From the NCBI GenBank assembly GCA_019113455.1, contig DXHG01000130.1, positions 1-7,175 on the forward strand: a stretch of DNA of 7,175 bases, given 5' to 3'. Below the pieces are notes generated by a model. It was not told the DNA's origin and did not search any database. It saw only the letters and a list, made by a program, of their open reading frames with translations. Positions within the stretch are counted from its first letter, which is position 1. Each line of letters begins with the position of its first letter. A program made the translations under genes and the position numbers. Source of the DNA: Candidatus Treponema faecavium. GTDB taxonomy: Bacteria > Spirochaetota > Spirochaetia > Treponematales > Treponemataceae. Below, piece after piece: positions 1 through 5,630 of this stretch.

Positions 1-2
1 TC

Positions 3-87
3 GGCCAGCGAGACACTTGCCGATGGCAAACGTTTCATTTGCCGACGGCAAACTAAAAATTTGCAATCGGCAAGTGCGCCGCTGGCC
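3..87. repeat. Imperfect 28-bp inverted repeat within the array
   Basis: Bases 3-30 pair with 60-87 at 24 of 28 positions. There is a block of three mismatches (11-13 against 77-79) and one more at 25 against 65. The intervening 29 bases contain the palindrome at 38-52, so the whole could fold as a long hairpin or a cruciform with a nested stem. It follows from the dyad repeat units but is better conserved than the units are with each other. Confidence 0.7.
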
Positions 88-151
88 ATCGGCAAAATTC
101 ATGTCTGATAAATGGCAAATGTAAAATGAGCCATCAGCAAATTTTTAGTTT
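50..151. repeat. Perfect 15-bp inverted repeat
   Basis: Bases 50-64 and 137-151 are exact reverse complements (AAACTAAAAATTTGC and its complement), separated by 72 bases. The pair overlaps units of the 22-bp array but includes AT-rich spacer sequence that the unit consensus does not explain, so the two copies appear related by inversion. Confidence 0.7.
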
Positions 152-156
152 TTAAA

Positions 157-190
157 CGGGAAATTTGTCAGCCGGCGGGAAATATGTCAG
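157..190 (+). repeat. Direct repeat of 15 bases, 19 apart
   Basis: CGGGAAATTTGTCAG at 157-171 recurs as CGGGAAATATGTCAG at 176-190, a 14 of 15 match at a 19-base step. It marks the right end of the array, where the period shifts from 22 to 19. Confidence 0.6.
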
Positions 191-198
191 TTTGTTAT

Positions 199-220
199 AC
201 AGCCGCAAATTTGCGGCTGT
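199..220. repeat. Perfect 22-bp palindrome
   Basis: The two 11-base halves (ACAGCCGCAAA and TTTGCGGCTGT) are exact reverse complements with no spacer. As RNA it would form a stem of about 9 bp with a small AU loop. No T-run follows on either strand, so it does not look like a terminator. Its length equals the array period and its core GCAAA/TTTGC matches the array half-sites, so it may be a divergent unit or a regulator binding site. Confidence 0.65.
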
Positions 221-243
221 GTGCGTACGGCTTGCCGCGCACA
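220..243. repeat. Small hairpin next to the palindrome
   Basis: TGTGCG (220-225) pairs with CGCACA (238-243). After a two-base bulge, CGG (228-230) pairs with CCG (235-237) around a CTTG loop. No T-tract follows. It contains CGTACG at 224-229, a GTAC-centred dyad. Confidence 0.4.
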
Positions 244-264
244 GCAGTCCTGTTTAGCCGACAG

Positions 265-281
265 TTGTCTGTACAGCAGAC
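265..281. promoter_or_regulatory. Candidate AraR operator and small inverted repeat upstream of araB
   Basis: Bases 265-276 read TTGTCTGTACAG, with the perfect octamer palindrome CTGTACAG at 269-276. As I remember it, the Bacillus AraR operator core is TTGTACGTACAA, and 9 of 12 positions match. The site also lies in a 5-bp inverted repeat (267-271 with 277-281). It ends about 45 bases before the predicted -35 box. This is a resemblance only; the spirochaete AraR motif is unknown to me. Confidence 0.3.
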
Positions 282-321
282 TAAAAAATAACAAAATTCC
301 TGATGAGTTGTATGTTTTTTA

Positions 322-350
322 TTGACATATAACATATAATGCTGTATGCT
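322..350 (+). promoter_or_regulatory. Predicted sigma70 promoter of the arabinose operon
   Basis: A perfect -35 hexamer TTGACA (322-327) is followed after exactly 17 bases by TATGCT (345-350), a 4 of 6 match to the -10 consensus. Transcription would start near 357, giving a leader of about 118 bases before the ribulokinase. A perfect TATAAT at 335-340 has no good -35 at a suitable distance, so it is the weaker alternative. Confidence 0.65.
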
Positions 351-353
351 TGT

Positions 354-369
354 ATTGAAATAAAATAAT
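354..369 (+). promoter_or_regulatory. 16-bp box shared with the araR promoter
   Basis: ATTGAAATAAAATAAT is identical to bases 4430-4445 just upstream of araR. Here it spans the predicted transcription start at about 357. Its position over both start sites fits a repressor operator, AraR being the obvious candidate, but it is not clearly palindromic and lacks a GTAC core. Confidence 0.45.
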
Positions 370-420
370 TATTGTCTTATTATTACATACATTTCCGTGC
401 TGCTGCGGGGTGTATAGATA

Positions 421-449
421 CTGTTCTGCGGTGCGTCCGCCCGGAACAG
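421..449 (+). promoter_or_regulatory. Stem-loop in the araB leader
   Basis: CTGTTC (421-426) pairs with GAACAG (444-449). An inner GCGG (428-431) pairs with CCGC (437-440) around a TGCGT loop, leaving an unequal internal loop. The structure ends 9 bases before the Shine-Dalgarno sequence GGAGGAG (459-465). It could stabilise the mRNA or affect ribosome access. It does not match a riboswitch class I recognise. Confidence 0.45.
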
Positions 450-474
450 GTGTTGATTGGAGGAGTGGTATATC

Positions 475-2073
475 ATGGCAGATGCAAAAACGGCAATTGA
501 AAGCGGCCGAACTTCTGTAGGCATAGAGTTCGGTTCAACGCGCATTAAGGCGGTGCTCATCGATGAGGCGCACACGCCGATTGCTTCGGGCAGTTTTGAC
601 TGGGAAAACAGGCTGGAAAACGGCATTTGGACATACAGTCTCGAACTGATACATGAGGGCCTGCGAGGCTGTTTCGCTGATTTGGCAAAAAACGTGCAGA
701 AAACGTACGGCGTGCCGCTGACCAGAACAGGCGCTATGGGCGTAAGCGCGATGATGCACGGCTATATGGCGTTTGATGCCGCGGGAAATCTGCTTGTGCC
801 GTTCAGAACGTGGCGCAATACAATCACGGAACAGGCGGCGCGGGAGCTTACCGGGCTTTTTTCGTTTAACATTCCGCAGCGCTGGAGCATTGCCCATCTG
901 GAGCAGGCAATCTTAAACGGCGAGGCGCACGTAAAGGATATCGCATTTATCACGACGCTTGCCGGCTACATTCACTGGAAGCTCACCGGCAAAAAAGTGC
1001 TTGGCGTGGGAGACGCGTCCGGTATGTTCCCCATAGACAGCAGCACGGGCAGCTATGACGAGCGGATGCTCGATGCATACGACGCGCGCAATGCGGCGCG
1101 CGGACTGCCGTGGAGCATACGCGGCATACTGCCCCAGGTGCTCACGGCAGGCGATGACGCGGGCACGCTCACGGAAGAGGGCGCTGCGCTGCTCGCCCCT
1201 GACGGTTCGTTCGGCGCGGGCGTCAGGCTGTGTCCGCCTGAAGGAGATGCGGGCACGGGCATGACGGCGACAAACGCGGTCGCGGAAAAAACCGGCAACG
1301 TGTCTGCCGGCACGTCAGTGTTCGCGATGATCGTGCTCGAAAAGCCGCTTTCCGCCGTCTATCCTGAGATAGACATGGTAACGACGCCTGACGGAAAACC
1401 GGTCGCGATGGTGCACTGCAACAACTGTTCTTCTGATATAGACGCCTGGATCGGGCTTTTCCGCGAGTACAGCGCGCTGACCGGCCTGCAGCTTACAAAA
1501 GGGCAGATATACGACCTGCTCTATAATCAGGCGCTTGCCGCCGACGCTGACTGCAGCGGCATCGTTTCGTTTAACTATTTTTCCGGCGAGCCGATCACGG
1601 GGCTTGACGAGGGGCGCCCGATGTTTATCCGTATGCCTGACAGCAAGTTTACGCTTGCAAATTTCATGCGCGCCAACCTGTATTCGGCGATTGCGACGCT
1701 TAAGATCGGCATGGATATTCTGTTCAACAAAGAGCATGTCGTGCTTGACCGGCTGGTGGGCCACGGCGGCTTTTTTAAGACGCCGGTTGTCGGTCAGCGG
1801 ATGATGGCTGCTGTGGGCATACCGGTGTCGGTGATGGAAACGGCGGGAGAAGGCGGCGCATGGGGTATCGCCGTGCTCGCCGCATATGCCGCGCATAAAG
1901 GCAGCGGCGAGACGCTCGGTGCGTATCTGAACGAGCGGGTGTTTGCCGGTCTTCCGGTAAAGACGCTTGAGCCTGACGCCGCCGATGCGGCTGGTTTTAA
2001 CGCCTATATCGCAAATTATAAAAACGCGCTGCCGGCGGAAAAAGCGGCGGTGCAAAATTTGAACATACAGTAA
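475..2073 (+). CDS. araB: L-ribulokinase, FGGY family (AraK-like)
   Basis: Predicted to phosphorylate L-ribulose to L-ribulose-5-phosphate with ATP in the cytoplasm. The 532-residue protein shows the FGGY kinase layout: N-terminal phosphate motif GIEFGSTRIKAVLID (16-30), the likely catalytic Asp258 in PEGDAGTGMTA, a second nucleotide-binding stretch GNVSAGTS (274-281), and the C-terminal GHGGFFKTP (429-437) and ETAGEGGAWG (455-464) signatures. I chose the ATG at 475 because GGAGGAG (459-465) sits 9 bases ahead; an in-frame TTG at 457 lies upstream of that site and would leave it inside the gene. First gene of the operon, 14 bases before araA. The sequence does not look like classical enterobacterial AraB. 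It resembles the separate FGGY branch found beside araA in clostridia and Bacteroidetes, for which the name AraK has been used. Such proteins are often annotated as xylulokinase or plain FGGY kinase. The substrate is inferred from context. Confidence 0.85.
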   Translation: MADAKTAIESGRTSVGIEFGSTRIKAVLIDEAHTPIASGSFDWENRLENGIWTYSLELIHEGLRGCFADLAKNVQKTYGVPLTRTGAMGVSAMMHGYMAFDAAGNLLVPFRTWRNTITEQAARELTGLFSFNIPQRWSIAHLEQAILNGEAHVKDIAFITTLAGYIHWKLTGKKVLGVGDASGMFPIDSSTGSYDERMLDAYDARNAARGLPWSIRGILPQVLTAGDDAGTLTEEGAALLAPDGSFGAGVRLCPPEGDAGTGMTATNAVAEKTGNVSAGTSVFAMIVLEKPLSAVYPEIDMVTTPDGKPVAMVHCNNCSSDIDAWIGLFREYSALTGLQLTKGQIYDLLYNQALAADADCSGIVSFNYFSGEPITGLDEGRPMFIRMPDSKFTLANFMRANLYSAIATLKIGMDILFNKEHVVLDRLVGHGGFFKTPVVGQRMMAAVGIPVSVMETAGEGGAWGIAVLAAYAAHKGSGETLGAYLNERVFAGLPVKTLEPDAADAAGFNAYIANYKNALPAEKAAVQNLNIQ

Positions 2074-2075
2074 AC

Positions 2076-2080
2076 AGGAG
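2076..2080 (+). promoter_or_regulatory. araA ribosome binding site
   Basis: AGGAG lies in the 14-base gap just after the kinase stop codon, 7 bases before the araA ATG. This supports the chosen start and close co-translation. Confidence 0.7.
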
Positions 2081-2087
2081 TTCTGCA

Positions 2088-3566
2088 ATGAAACGCATAA
2101 AAGACTACGAATTCTGGTTTGTCGTTGGTTCTCAGTTCCTCTATGGTCCTGAAGTGCTCGATACGGTTGCCGCGCGCGCCGAGGAAATGGCAAAGGCGCT
2201 CAATGAATCAGCCGACATTCCGTGCCGGATTGTGTACAAGGGAACGGTAAAGACAAACGAAGAGATAACGCAGCTTGCAAAAGACGCAAACTACAGCGAT
2301 GCGTGCGCCGGAGTTATTGCCTGGATGCACACGTTCTCTCCGTCAAAGATGTGGATAAACGGGCTTGGTCTGCTGCAGAAGCCGTACTGCCACCTGCATA
2401 CGCAGTACAACCGCAATATTCCGAACACGGAAATCGACATGGATTTTATGAACCTGAACCAGGCGGCGCACGGAGACCGCGAGCACGGATTTATCGGCGC
2501 GCGTATGCGATTTCCGCGCAAAATCATCGTCGGCTACTGGAAGGATACACCGGTTCACAAGAAAATCGGCAGCTGGATGCGCTCCGCGGTTGGATACGCA
2601 GTAAGCAAATCGCTTAAAGTAGTGCGCTTTGGAGACAACATGCGCGAGGTTGCCGTAACCGAAGGCGACAAGGTTGAAGTGCAGATGCGCCTCGGCTGGC
2701 AGGTGAATACGTGGGCGGTCGGCGATCTGGTAAGTGAAATGGACAAGGTAACCGACGGCGAAATAGATGCGCTGTATGAGGAGTGCGTACGCAAATACGA
2801 CATGGCGACCGACCGCGTTGACACGGTAAAGTACCAGCTGCGCGAAGAAATCGCGATGAAGCGTATTCTGGATCGGGAAGGCGCGGGCGCGTTTACAAAT
2901 ACGTTCCAGGATCTGTACGGCATGAAGCAGCTGCCCGGTCTTGCCTCGCAGCGGCTTATGGAGCAGGGCTACGGCTACGGCGGCGAGGGCGACTGGAAAG
3001 TATCTGCGATGACGCATATCGTCAAGCAGATGACCGAAGGGCTTTCGGGCGGTACGGCGTTTATGGAAGATTACACATACGACCTTGAACCGGGAAAGGA
3101 GCTGTCGCTTGGCGCGCACATGCTTGAGGTGTGCCCGTCAGTCGCTGCGGCAAAACCGCGCATCGAAGTACACCCGCTGGGCATCGGAAACCGCGAGGAT
3201 CCGGCTCGTCTGGTATTTGAAGGCCATCCGGGCAAAGCGATCGTTATTTCGCTTGTCGATATGGGCGGCAGGCTGCGCCTGATTGTGCAGGACATTGAGG
3301 CGGTCAAGCCGGTGTACGATATGCCGAACCTGCCGGTGGCGCGCGTTATGTGGAAGGCGATGCCCGATCTGCTTACCGGTGCACATGCCTGGATACTGTG
3401 CGGCGGCGCGCACCACACGGTGCTTACCTACGCGGCGACGGCCGAAATGATGGAAGACTGGGCGGACATGATGGGCATTGAATTTGTGCATATCACCGCC
3501 GACACGACTATTGAGCAGCTTAAGAAAGAGCTCTTTATGATGGATATTGCGTGGAAACTGAGGTAG
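2088..3566 (+). CDS. araA: L-arabinose isomerase
   Basis: Converts L-arabinose to L-ribulose, the first step of the pathway, as a cytoplasmic Mn-dependent oligomer. At 492 residues it is close to the roughly 500 usual for the family and is recognisable end to end, starting with YEFWFVVGSQFLYGPE. The metal and catalytic residues known from E. coli AraA (Glu306, Glu333, His350, His450) have counterparts at Glu300 in GGEGDWK, Glu327 in FMEDYTY, His344 in LGAHMLEVCP and the His442-His443 pair in GGAHHTV. Further family motifs are HTFSPSKMWI (81-90), HLHTQYN (102-108) and PRIEVHPLGIG (357-367). The ATG at 2088 is preceded by AGGAG at a 7-base spacing. It sits between the ribulokinase and araD, 14 bases after one and 4 before the other, so all three are surely co-transcribed. 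No frameshift or missing key residue is seen. Confidence 0.97.
   Translation: MKRIKDYEFWFVVGSQFLYGPEVLDTVAARAEEMAKALNESADIPCRIVYKGTVKTNEEITQLAKDANYSDACAGVIAWMHTFSPSKMWINGLGLLQKPYCHLHTQYNRNIPNTEIDMDFMNLNQAAHGDREHGFIGARMRFPRKIIVGYWKDTPVHKKIGSWMRSAVGYAVSKSLKVVRFGDNMREVAVTEGDKVEVQMRLGWQVNTWAVGDLVSEMDKVTDGEIDALYEECVRKYDMATDRVDTVKYQLREEIAMKRILDREGAGAFTNTFQDLYGMKQLPGLASQRLMEQGYGYGGEGDWKVSAMTHIVKQMTEGLSGGTAFMEDYTYDLEPGKELSLGAHMLEVCPSVAAAKPRIEVHPLGIGNREDPARLVFEGHPGKAIVISLVDMGGRLRLIVQDIEAVKPVYDMPNLPVARVMWKAMPDLLTGAHAWILCGGAHHTVLTYAATAEMMEDWADMMGIEFVHITADTTIEQLKKELFMMDIAWKLR
3560..3563 (+). promoter_or_regulatory. araD ribosome binding site overlapping the end of araA
   Basis: GAGG at 3560-3563 lies in the last codons of araA, adjoining its TAG stop (3564-3566), and is 7 bases before the araD ATG. 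Only 4 bases separate the genes, which suggests translational coupling. Confidence 0.55.
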
Positions 3567-3570
3567 CGCG

Positions 3571-4272
3571 ATGCTTGAACAGCTTAAACAGCAGGTATAT
3601 GAAGCGAATATGATGCTTCCGGCGCATCAGCTGGTTACGTTTACGTGGGGCAATGTGTCCGGTATTGACCGTGCACAGGGGCTTGTCGTAATAAAGCCGT
3701 CAGGCGTTGAGTATGCAGAAATGAAAGCGTCAGATATGGTTGTTGTGAGTCTTGACGGCACGGTGGTGGAAGGCAGCCTTAAGCCGTCTTCGGATACGCC
3801 GACGCACATCGAACTGTACAAGGCGTTTCCCCATATCGGCGGCGTTGTGCACACGCACAGCCGCTGGGCTACGGTGTTTGCGCAGTGCGGAGCCGGTATT
3901 CCGGCGCTGGGCACGACGCACGGCGACTACTTTTACGGCGAAATTCCATGTACGCGCCAGATGACCGCCGCCGAGATTCAGGGCGAATACGAAAAAGAAA
4001 CGGGAACGGTCATTATTGAGCGTTTTAAGAATCTGAATCCCGACGATATTCCCGGCGTGCTGGTGTACAGCCACGGCCCGTTCTCATGGGGCACGTCGGC
4101 GGAGAACGCGGTGCATAACGCCGTCGTTATGGAAGAAGTGGCGTTTATGGCGTGGCACTGCAACGTGCTTGCAAATCATACGCCGCATCCGATGCAGCAG
4201 GAACTGCTTGACAAACACTACCTGCGCAAGCACGGCGCAGGCGCCTATTACGGACAGGGCAATTCACGGTAA
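3571..4272 (+). CDS. araD: L-ribulose-5-phosphate 4-epimerase
   Basis: Interconverts L-ribulose-5-phosphate and D-xylulose-5-phosphate, linking arabinose to the pentose phosphate pathway. It belongs to the zinc-dependent class II aldolase/AraD fold. Its 233 residues match the 231 of E. coli AraD. Visible motifs in order are GNVSG (27-31), KPSG (42-45), SSDTPTH (73-79), the zinc ligands His94 and His96 in HTHS, Asp119 in THGDYF (the catalytic acid-base position), the third zinc ligand His168 in SHGPFSWG, and a C-terminal GAYYGQ whose tyrosine corresponds to the catalytic Tyr229 of the E. coli enzyme. These residues separate it from fuculose aldolases, and the araA neighbour supports the assignment. 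It is the last gene of the operon and is followed by two hairpins. It appears intact, with the Shine-Dalgarno overlapping the araA end. Confidence 0.96.
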   Translation: MLEQLKQQVYEANMMLPAHQLVTFTWGNVSGIDRAQGLVVIKPSGVEYAEMKASDMVVVSLDGTVVEGSLKPSSDTPTHIELYKAFPHIGGVVHTHSRWATVFAQCGAGIPALGTTHGDYFYGEIPCTRQMTAAEIQGEYEKETGTVIIERFKNLNPDDIPGVLVYSHGPFSWGTSAENAVHNAVVMEEVAFMAWHCNVLANHTPHPMQQELLDKHYLRKHGAGAYYGQGNSR

Positions 4273-4280
4273 CGGAACGG

Positions 4281-4315
4281 GGCTGCCGCCGCAAGTGTTC
4301 GTACAGGCGGCAGCC
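4281..4315 (+). terminator. GC-rich hairpin just after araD
   Basis: GGCTGCCGCC (4281-4290) pairs perfectly with GGCGGCAGCC (4306-4315) around a 15-base loop. Only TTT follows before GC, so it is a poor intrinsic terminator by itself. It may act with the next hairpin or protect the mRNA 3' end. The loop contains TGTTCGTACA (4296-4305), which resembles an AraR operator. Confidence 0.5.
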
Positions 4316-4327
4316 TTTGCAATATGG

Positions 4328-4373
4328 TACGTGTATAAGACAGATACCTCCGCTGTGTTATACACGTATTTTT
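4328..4373 (+). terminator. Probable intrinsic terminator of the arabinose operon
   Basis: An 11-base perfect inverted repeat (TACGTGTATAA at 4328-4338, complement at 4358-4368) is followed directly by TTTTT. Inside, ACAG (4340-4343) pairs with CTGT (4353-4356) after one G-G mismatch, closing a 9-base loop. The outer stem is AT-rich but long. It would stop araBAD transcripts before the araR promoter. It could alternatively serve as a DNA dyad for a regulator, since GTAC occurs at 4327-4330. Confidence 0.65.
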
Positions 4374-4403
4374 ATCTGCAAAGAACGCTGCGTGCGCGCG
4401 CAT

Positions 4404-4432
4404 TTGTGTTTTTTAATAATGTGTGATACATT
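4404..4432 (+). promoter_or_regulatory. Predicted araR promoter
   Basis: TTGTGT (4404-4409) and TACATT (4427-4432) are separated by 17 bases and match the sigma70 boxes at 3 and 4 of 6 positions. The start would be near 4439, about 28 bases before the araR ATG. The match is modest, but the position after a terminator and before the gene is right. Confidence 0.45.
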
Positions 4433-4445
4433 GAAATAAAATAAT
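4430..4445 (+). promoter_or_regulatory. 16-bp box shared with the araB promoter
   Basis: Identical in all 16 bases to 354-369. It overlaps the end of the predicted -10 box and the start site of araR, as expected for an autorepression operator. The flanking bases are not conserved between the copies. Confidence 0.45.
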
Positions 4446-4466
4446 CAGTTATAAAAGGATTTCGTT

Positions 4467-5552
4467 ATGGCACACGCTGTTCCCAAGTATATGTTTCTGG
4501 TGAACTGGGTAAAAGATCAGATTGCGCAGGGAGAACTGAAATACGGAGATAAGCTGTATTCGGAAAACGAATTATGCGGCATTTTCGGCATCAGCCGTCA
4601 GACGGTGCGGCAGGCTGTCGGTATTCTTGAGCAGGAAAAATACGTGGAGCGGCATCGCGGCAGCGGTACGTTTATCGTCTTTAACAAAAACGATCACCGC
4701 GTGCCGACAAAAAAAATAGGCGTCATATCAACCTATATCGGCGAATATATATTTACCAATATTCTTAAAAGTATTGAGGGCGTGCTGTCGGGCAGCGGAT
4801 ATACGATGCAGCTCACGTTTACGCATAATAAAATAGAAAACGAGCGGCGCGCGCTGCAAACCATGCTCGATTCCGATGTAGACGGCATTATTGTTGAACC
4901 GACAAAAAGCGGGCTGCCCAATCCCAATATTTCGCTGTATCATGATATTGTGCACCGCGGCATACCGCTGGTGTTCTTTAACGCGGTGTATCCTGAAGAA
5001 TCGTTTCCCGTCGTGTCTCTTGACGATACCGCAGCGGGCGAACTTGCCGCGCGGTATTTGCTTGAGGCCGGCCACGAGCGGTTAGGCGCGCTGTTTCAGT
5101 CTGACGACATTCAAGGCAGGCTCCGCTACAGCGGATTCCTGCAGGCGCTTACAAAAGCGAATATTCCGGTAAATGGCGAAAACATCATCTGGTTTACGAC
5201 CGAAGATATAGCGGATTTAAGCCTGTATCCCGAGCGCATTGTCAAGCGCCTGTCCGGCTGCACCGGCGTTGTGTGCTACAACGATCAAATAGCGACTCGG
5301 CTCGTGCGTATGCTGCGTCAGGCGGATATCCTGGTGCCGGAACAGCTGTCGGTCGTGAGCATCGATAACTCAGATCTTGCAGGCATGTGCGAAGTGCCGC
5401 TTACGTCTATCGCCAATCCGGTAACACTTTTGGGAGAGACGGTTGCAAGCAATATCCTTTCGCTTATTCAGAATCCGCAGTTTGACGCGAACAAGCAGTT
5501 TGCGCCCGTTATCGTTGAGCGCGCCTCGGTAAAGCGCATCACAGAAAACTGA
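4467..5552 (+). CDS. araR: AraR arabinose repressor, GntR/LacI type
   Basis: Predicted L-arabinose-responsive repressor of the upstream operon and of itself. Its 361 residues begin with a GntR-type winged helix (about 7-70): the helix-turn-helix covers ENELCGIFGISRQTVRQAVG (33-52) and the wing RGSGTFI ends at 70. A LacI/PBP1-like sugar-binding domain follows from about 83, with GVISTYIGEYIF (85-96), VDGIIVEPTKS (138-148), VSLDDTAAG (183-191), CYNDQIA (270-276) and VVSIDNSDLA (296-305). From memory, B. subtilis AraR has nearly the same length and closely matching stretches at these points, for example GVLTTYISDYIF. This architecture separates it from E. coli AraC, which is unrelated. The ATG at 4467 is preceded by AAGGA (4455-4459). 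It has its own promoter after the operon terminator and ends at a strong terminator, so it is likely a single-gene unit. Confidence 0.93.
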   Translation: MAHAVPKYMFLVNWVKDQIAQGELKYGDKLYSENELCGIFGISRQTVRQAVGILEQEKYVERHRGSGTFIVFNKNDHRVPTKKIGVISTYIGEYIFTNILKSIEGVLSGSGYTMQLTFTHNKIENERRALQTMLDSDVDGIIVEPTKSGLPNPNISLYHDIVHRGIPLVFFNAVYPEESFPVVSLDDTAAGELAARYLLEAGHERLGALFQSDDIQGRLRYSGFLQALTKANIPVNGENIIWFTTEDIADLSLYPERIVKRLSGCTGVVCYNDQIATRLVRMLRQADILVPEQLSVVSIDNSDLAGMCEVPLTSIANPVTLLGETVASNILSLIQNPQFDANKQFAPVIVERASVKRITEN

Positions 5553-5575
5553 CCGGCAGGAGCCGCGCCGTCAGG

Positions 5576-5614
5576 CACAAAAAAACGCCGCACATGCTGC
5601 GGCGTTTTTTTGTG
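5576..5614. terminator. Bidirectional intrinsic terminator
   Basis: A perfect 17-bp stem (5576-5592 with 5598-5614) encloses a 5-base loop. A GC core, CGCCGCA with TGCGGCG, is flanked by seven A on the left and seven T on the right. It therefore reads as a stem plus U-tract in both directions and serves araR on the plus strand and the convergent barrel gene on the minus strand. Confidence 0.93.
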
Positions 5615-5630
5615 TTTTTATGCGTTCCGT

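Larger units (their letters stand above)
3..190. repeat. Degenerate tandem array, 22-bp period, each unit a dyad
   Basis: The hexamer GGCAAA, or a close variant, recurs at 3 (GGCCAG), 25, 47, 69 (GGCAAG), 91, 114, 136 (AGCAAA), 158 (GGGAAA) and 177 (GGGAAA). The steps are 22, 22, 22, 22, 23, 22, 22 and 19 bases. In the better units it is followed by 7 variable bases, then TTTGCC or a variant, then 3 bases ending in C or T. The unit is therefore GGCAAA-N7-TTTGCC-N3, and its two halves are reverse complements. The unit 25-46 is the cleanest, and the junction 38-52 is a perfect 15-base palindrome. Units decay towards the right: those from 136 onward lose the TTTGCC half. No gene is supported here. 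I do not recognise the element. It could be an old intergenic repeat, a binding array or a remnant mobile sequence. Confidence 0.75.

Noticed and set aside
1..108. Open plus-strand frame from the left edge to the TGA at 106-108, and a minus-strand frame from an ATG at 102-100 open to the left edge
   Set aside because: Both run through the 22-bp repeat array, which happens to lack stops. Neither shows a recognisable protein, the minus-strand ATG has no Shine-Dalgarno sequence, and both strands being open points to composition rather than coding.
3..190. CRISPR array
   Set aside because: Units are too short and degenerate, there are no unique spacers of uniform 30-40 base length, and no cas gene is near.
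199..243. Intrinsic terminator of a gene left of the window
   Set aside because: The palindrome and adjacent hairpin lack a T-tract on either strand, and no gene end is visible upstream.
335..340. Perfect TATAAT as the araB -10 box
   Set aside because: No acceptable -35 lies 16-18 bases upstream. TTGACA at 322 is only 7 bases away and pairs better with TATGCT at 345. It remains a minor alternative.
457..474. TTG start extending the ribulokinase by six codons
   Set aside because: The Shine-Dalgarno sequence GGAGGAG (459-465) would lie inside the gene. The ATG at 475 has ideal spacing and gives the usual length.
1315..3119. Long minus-strand frames opposite the kinase and araA (1315-2193 and 2343-3119)
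   Set aside because: They are antisense to strongly conserved enzymes. Their translations are rich in Arg and His with no recognisable motif, as expected of shadow frames in GC-rich DNA.
4169..4426. Plus-strand 85-codon frame across the araD end and the intergenic gap
   Set aside because: It overlaps conserved araD codons in another frame and then reads through both hairpins and the terminator T-tract. No supporting start signal.
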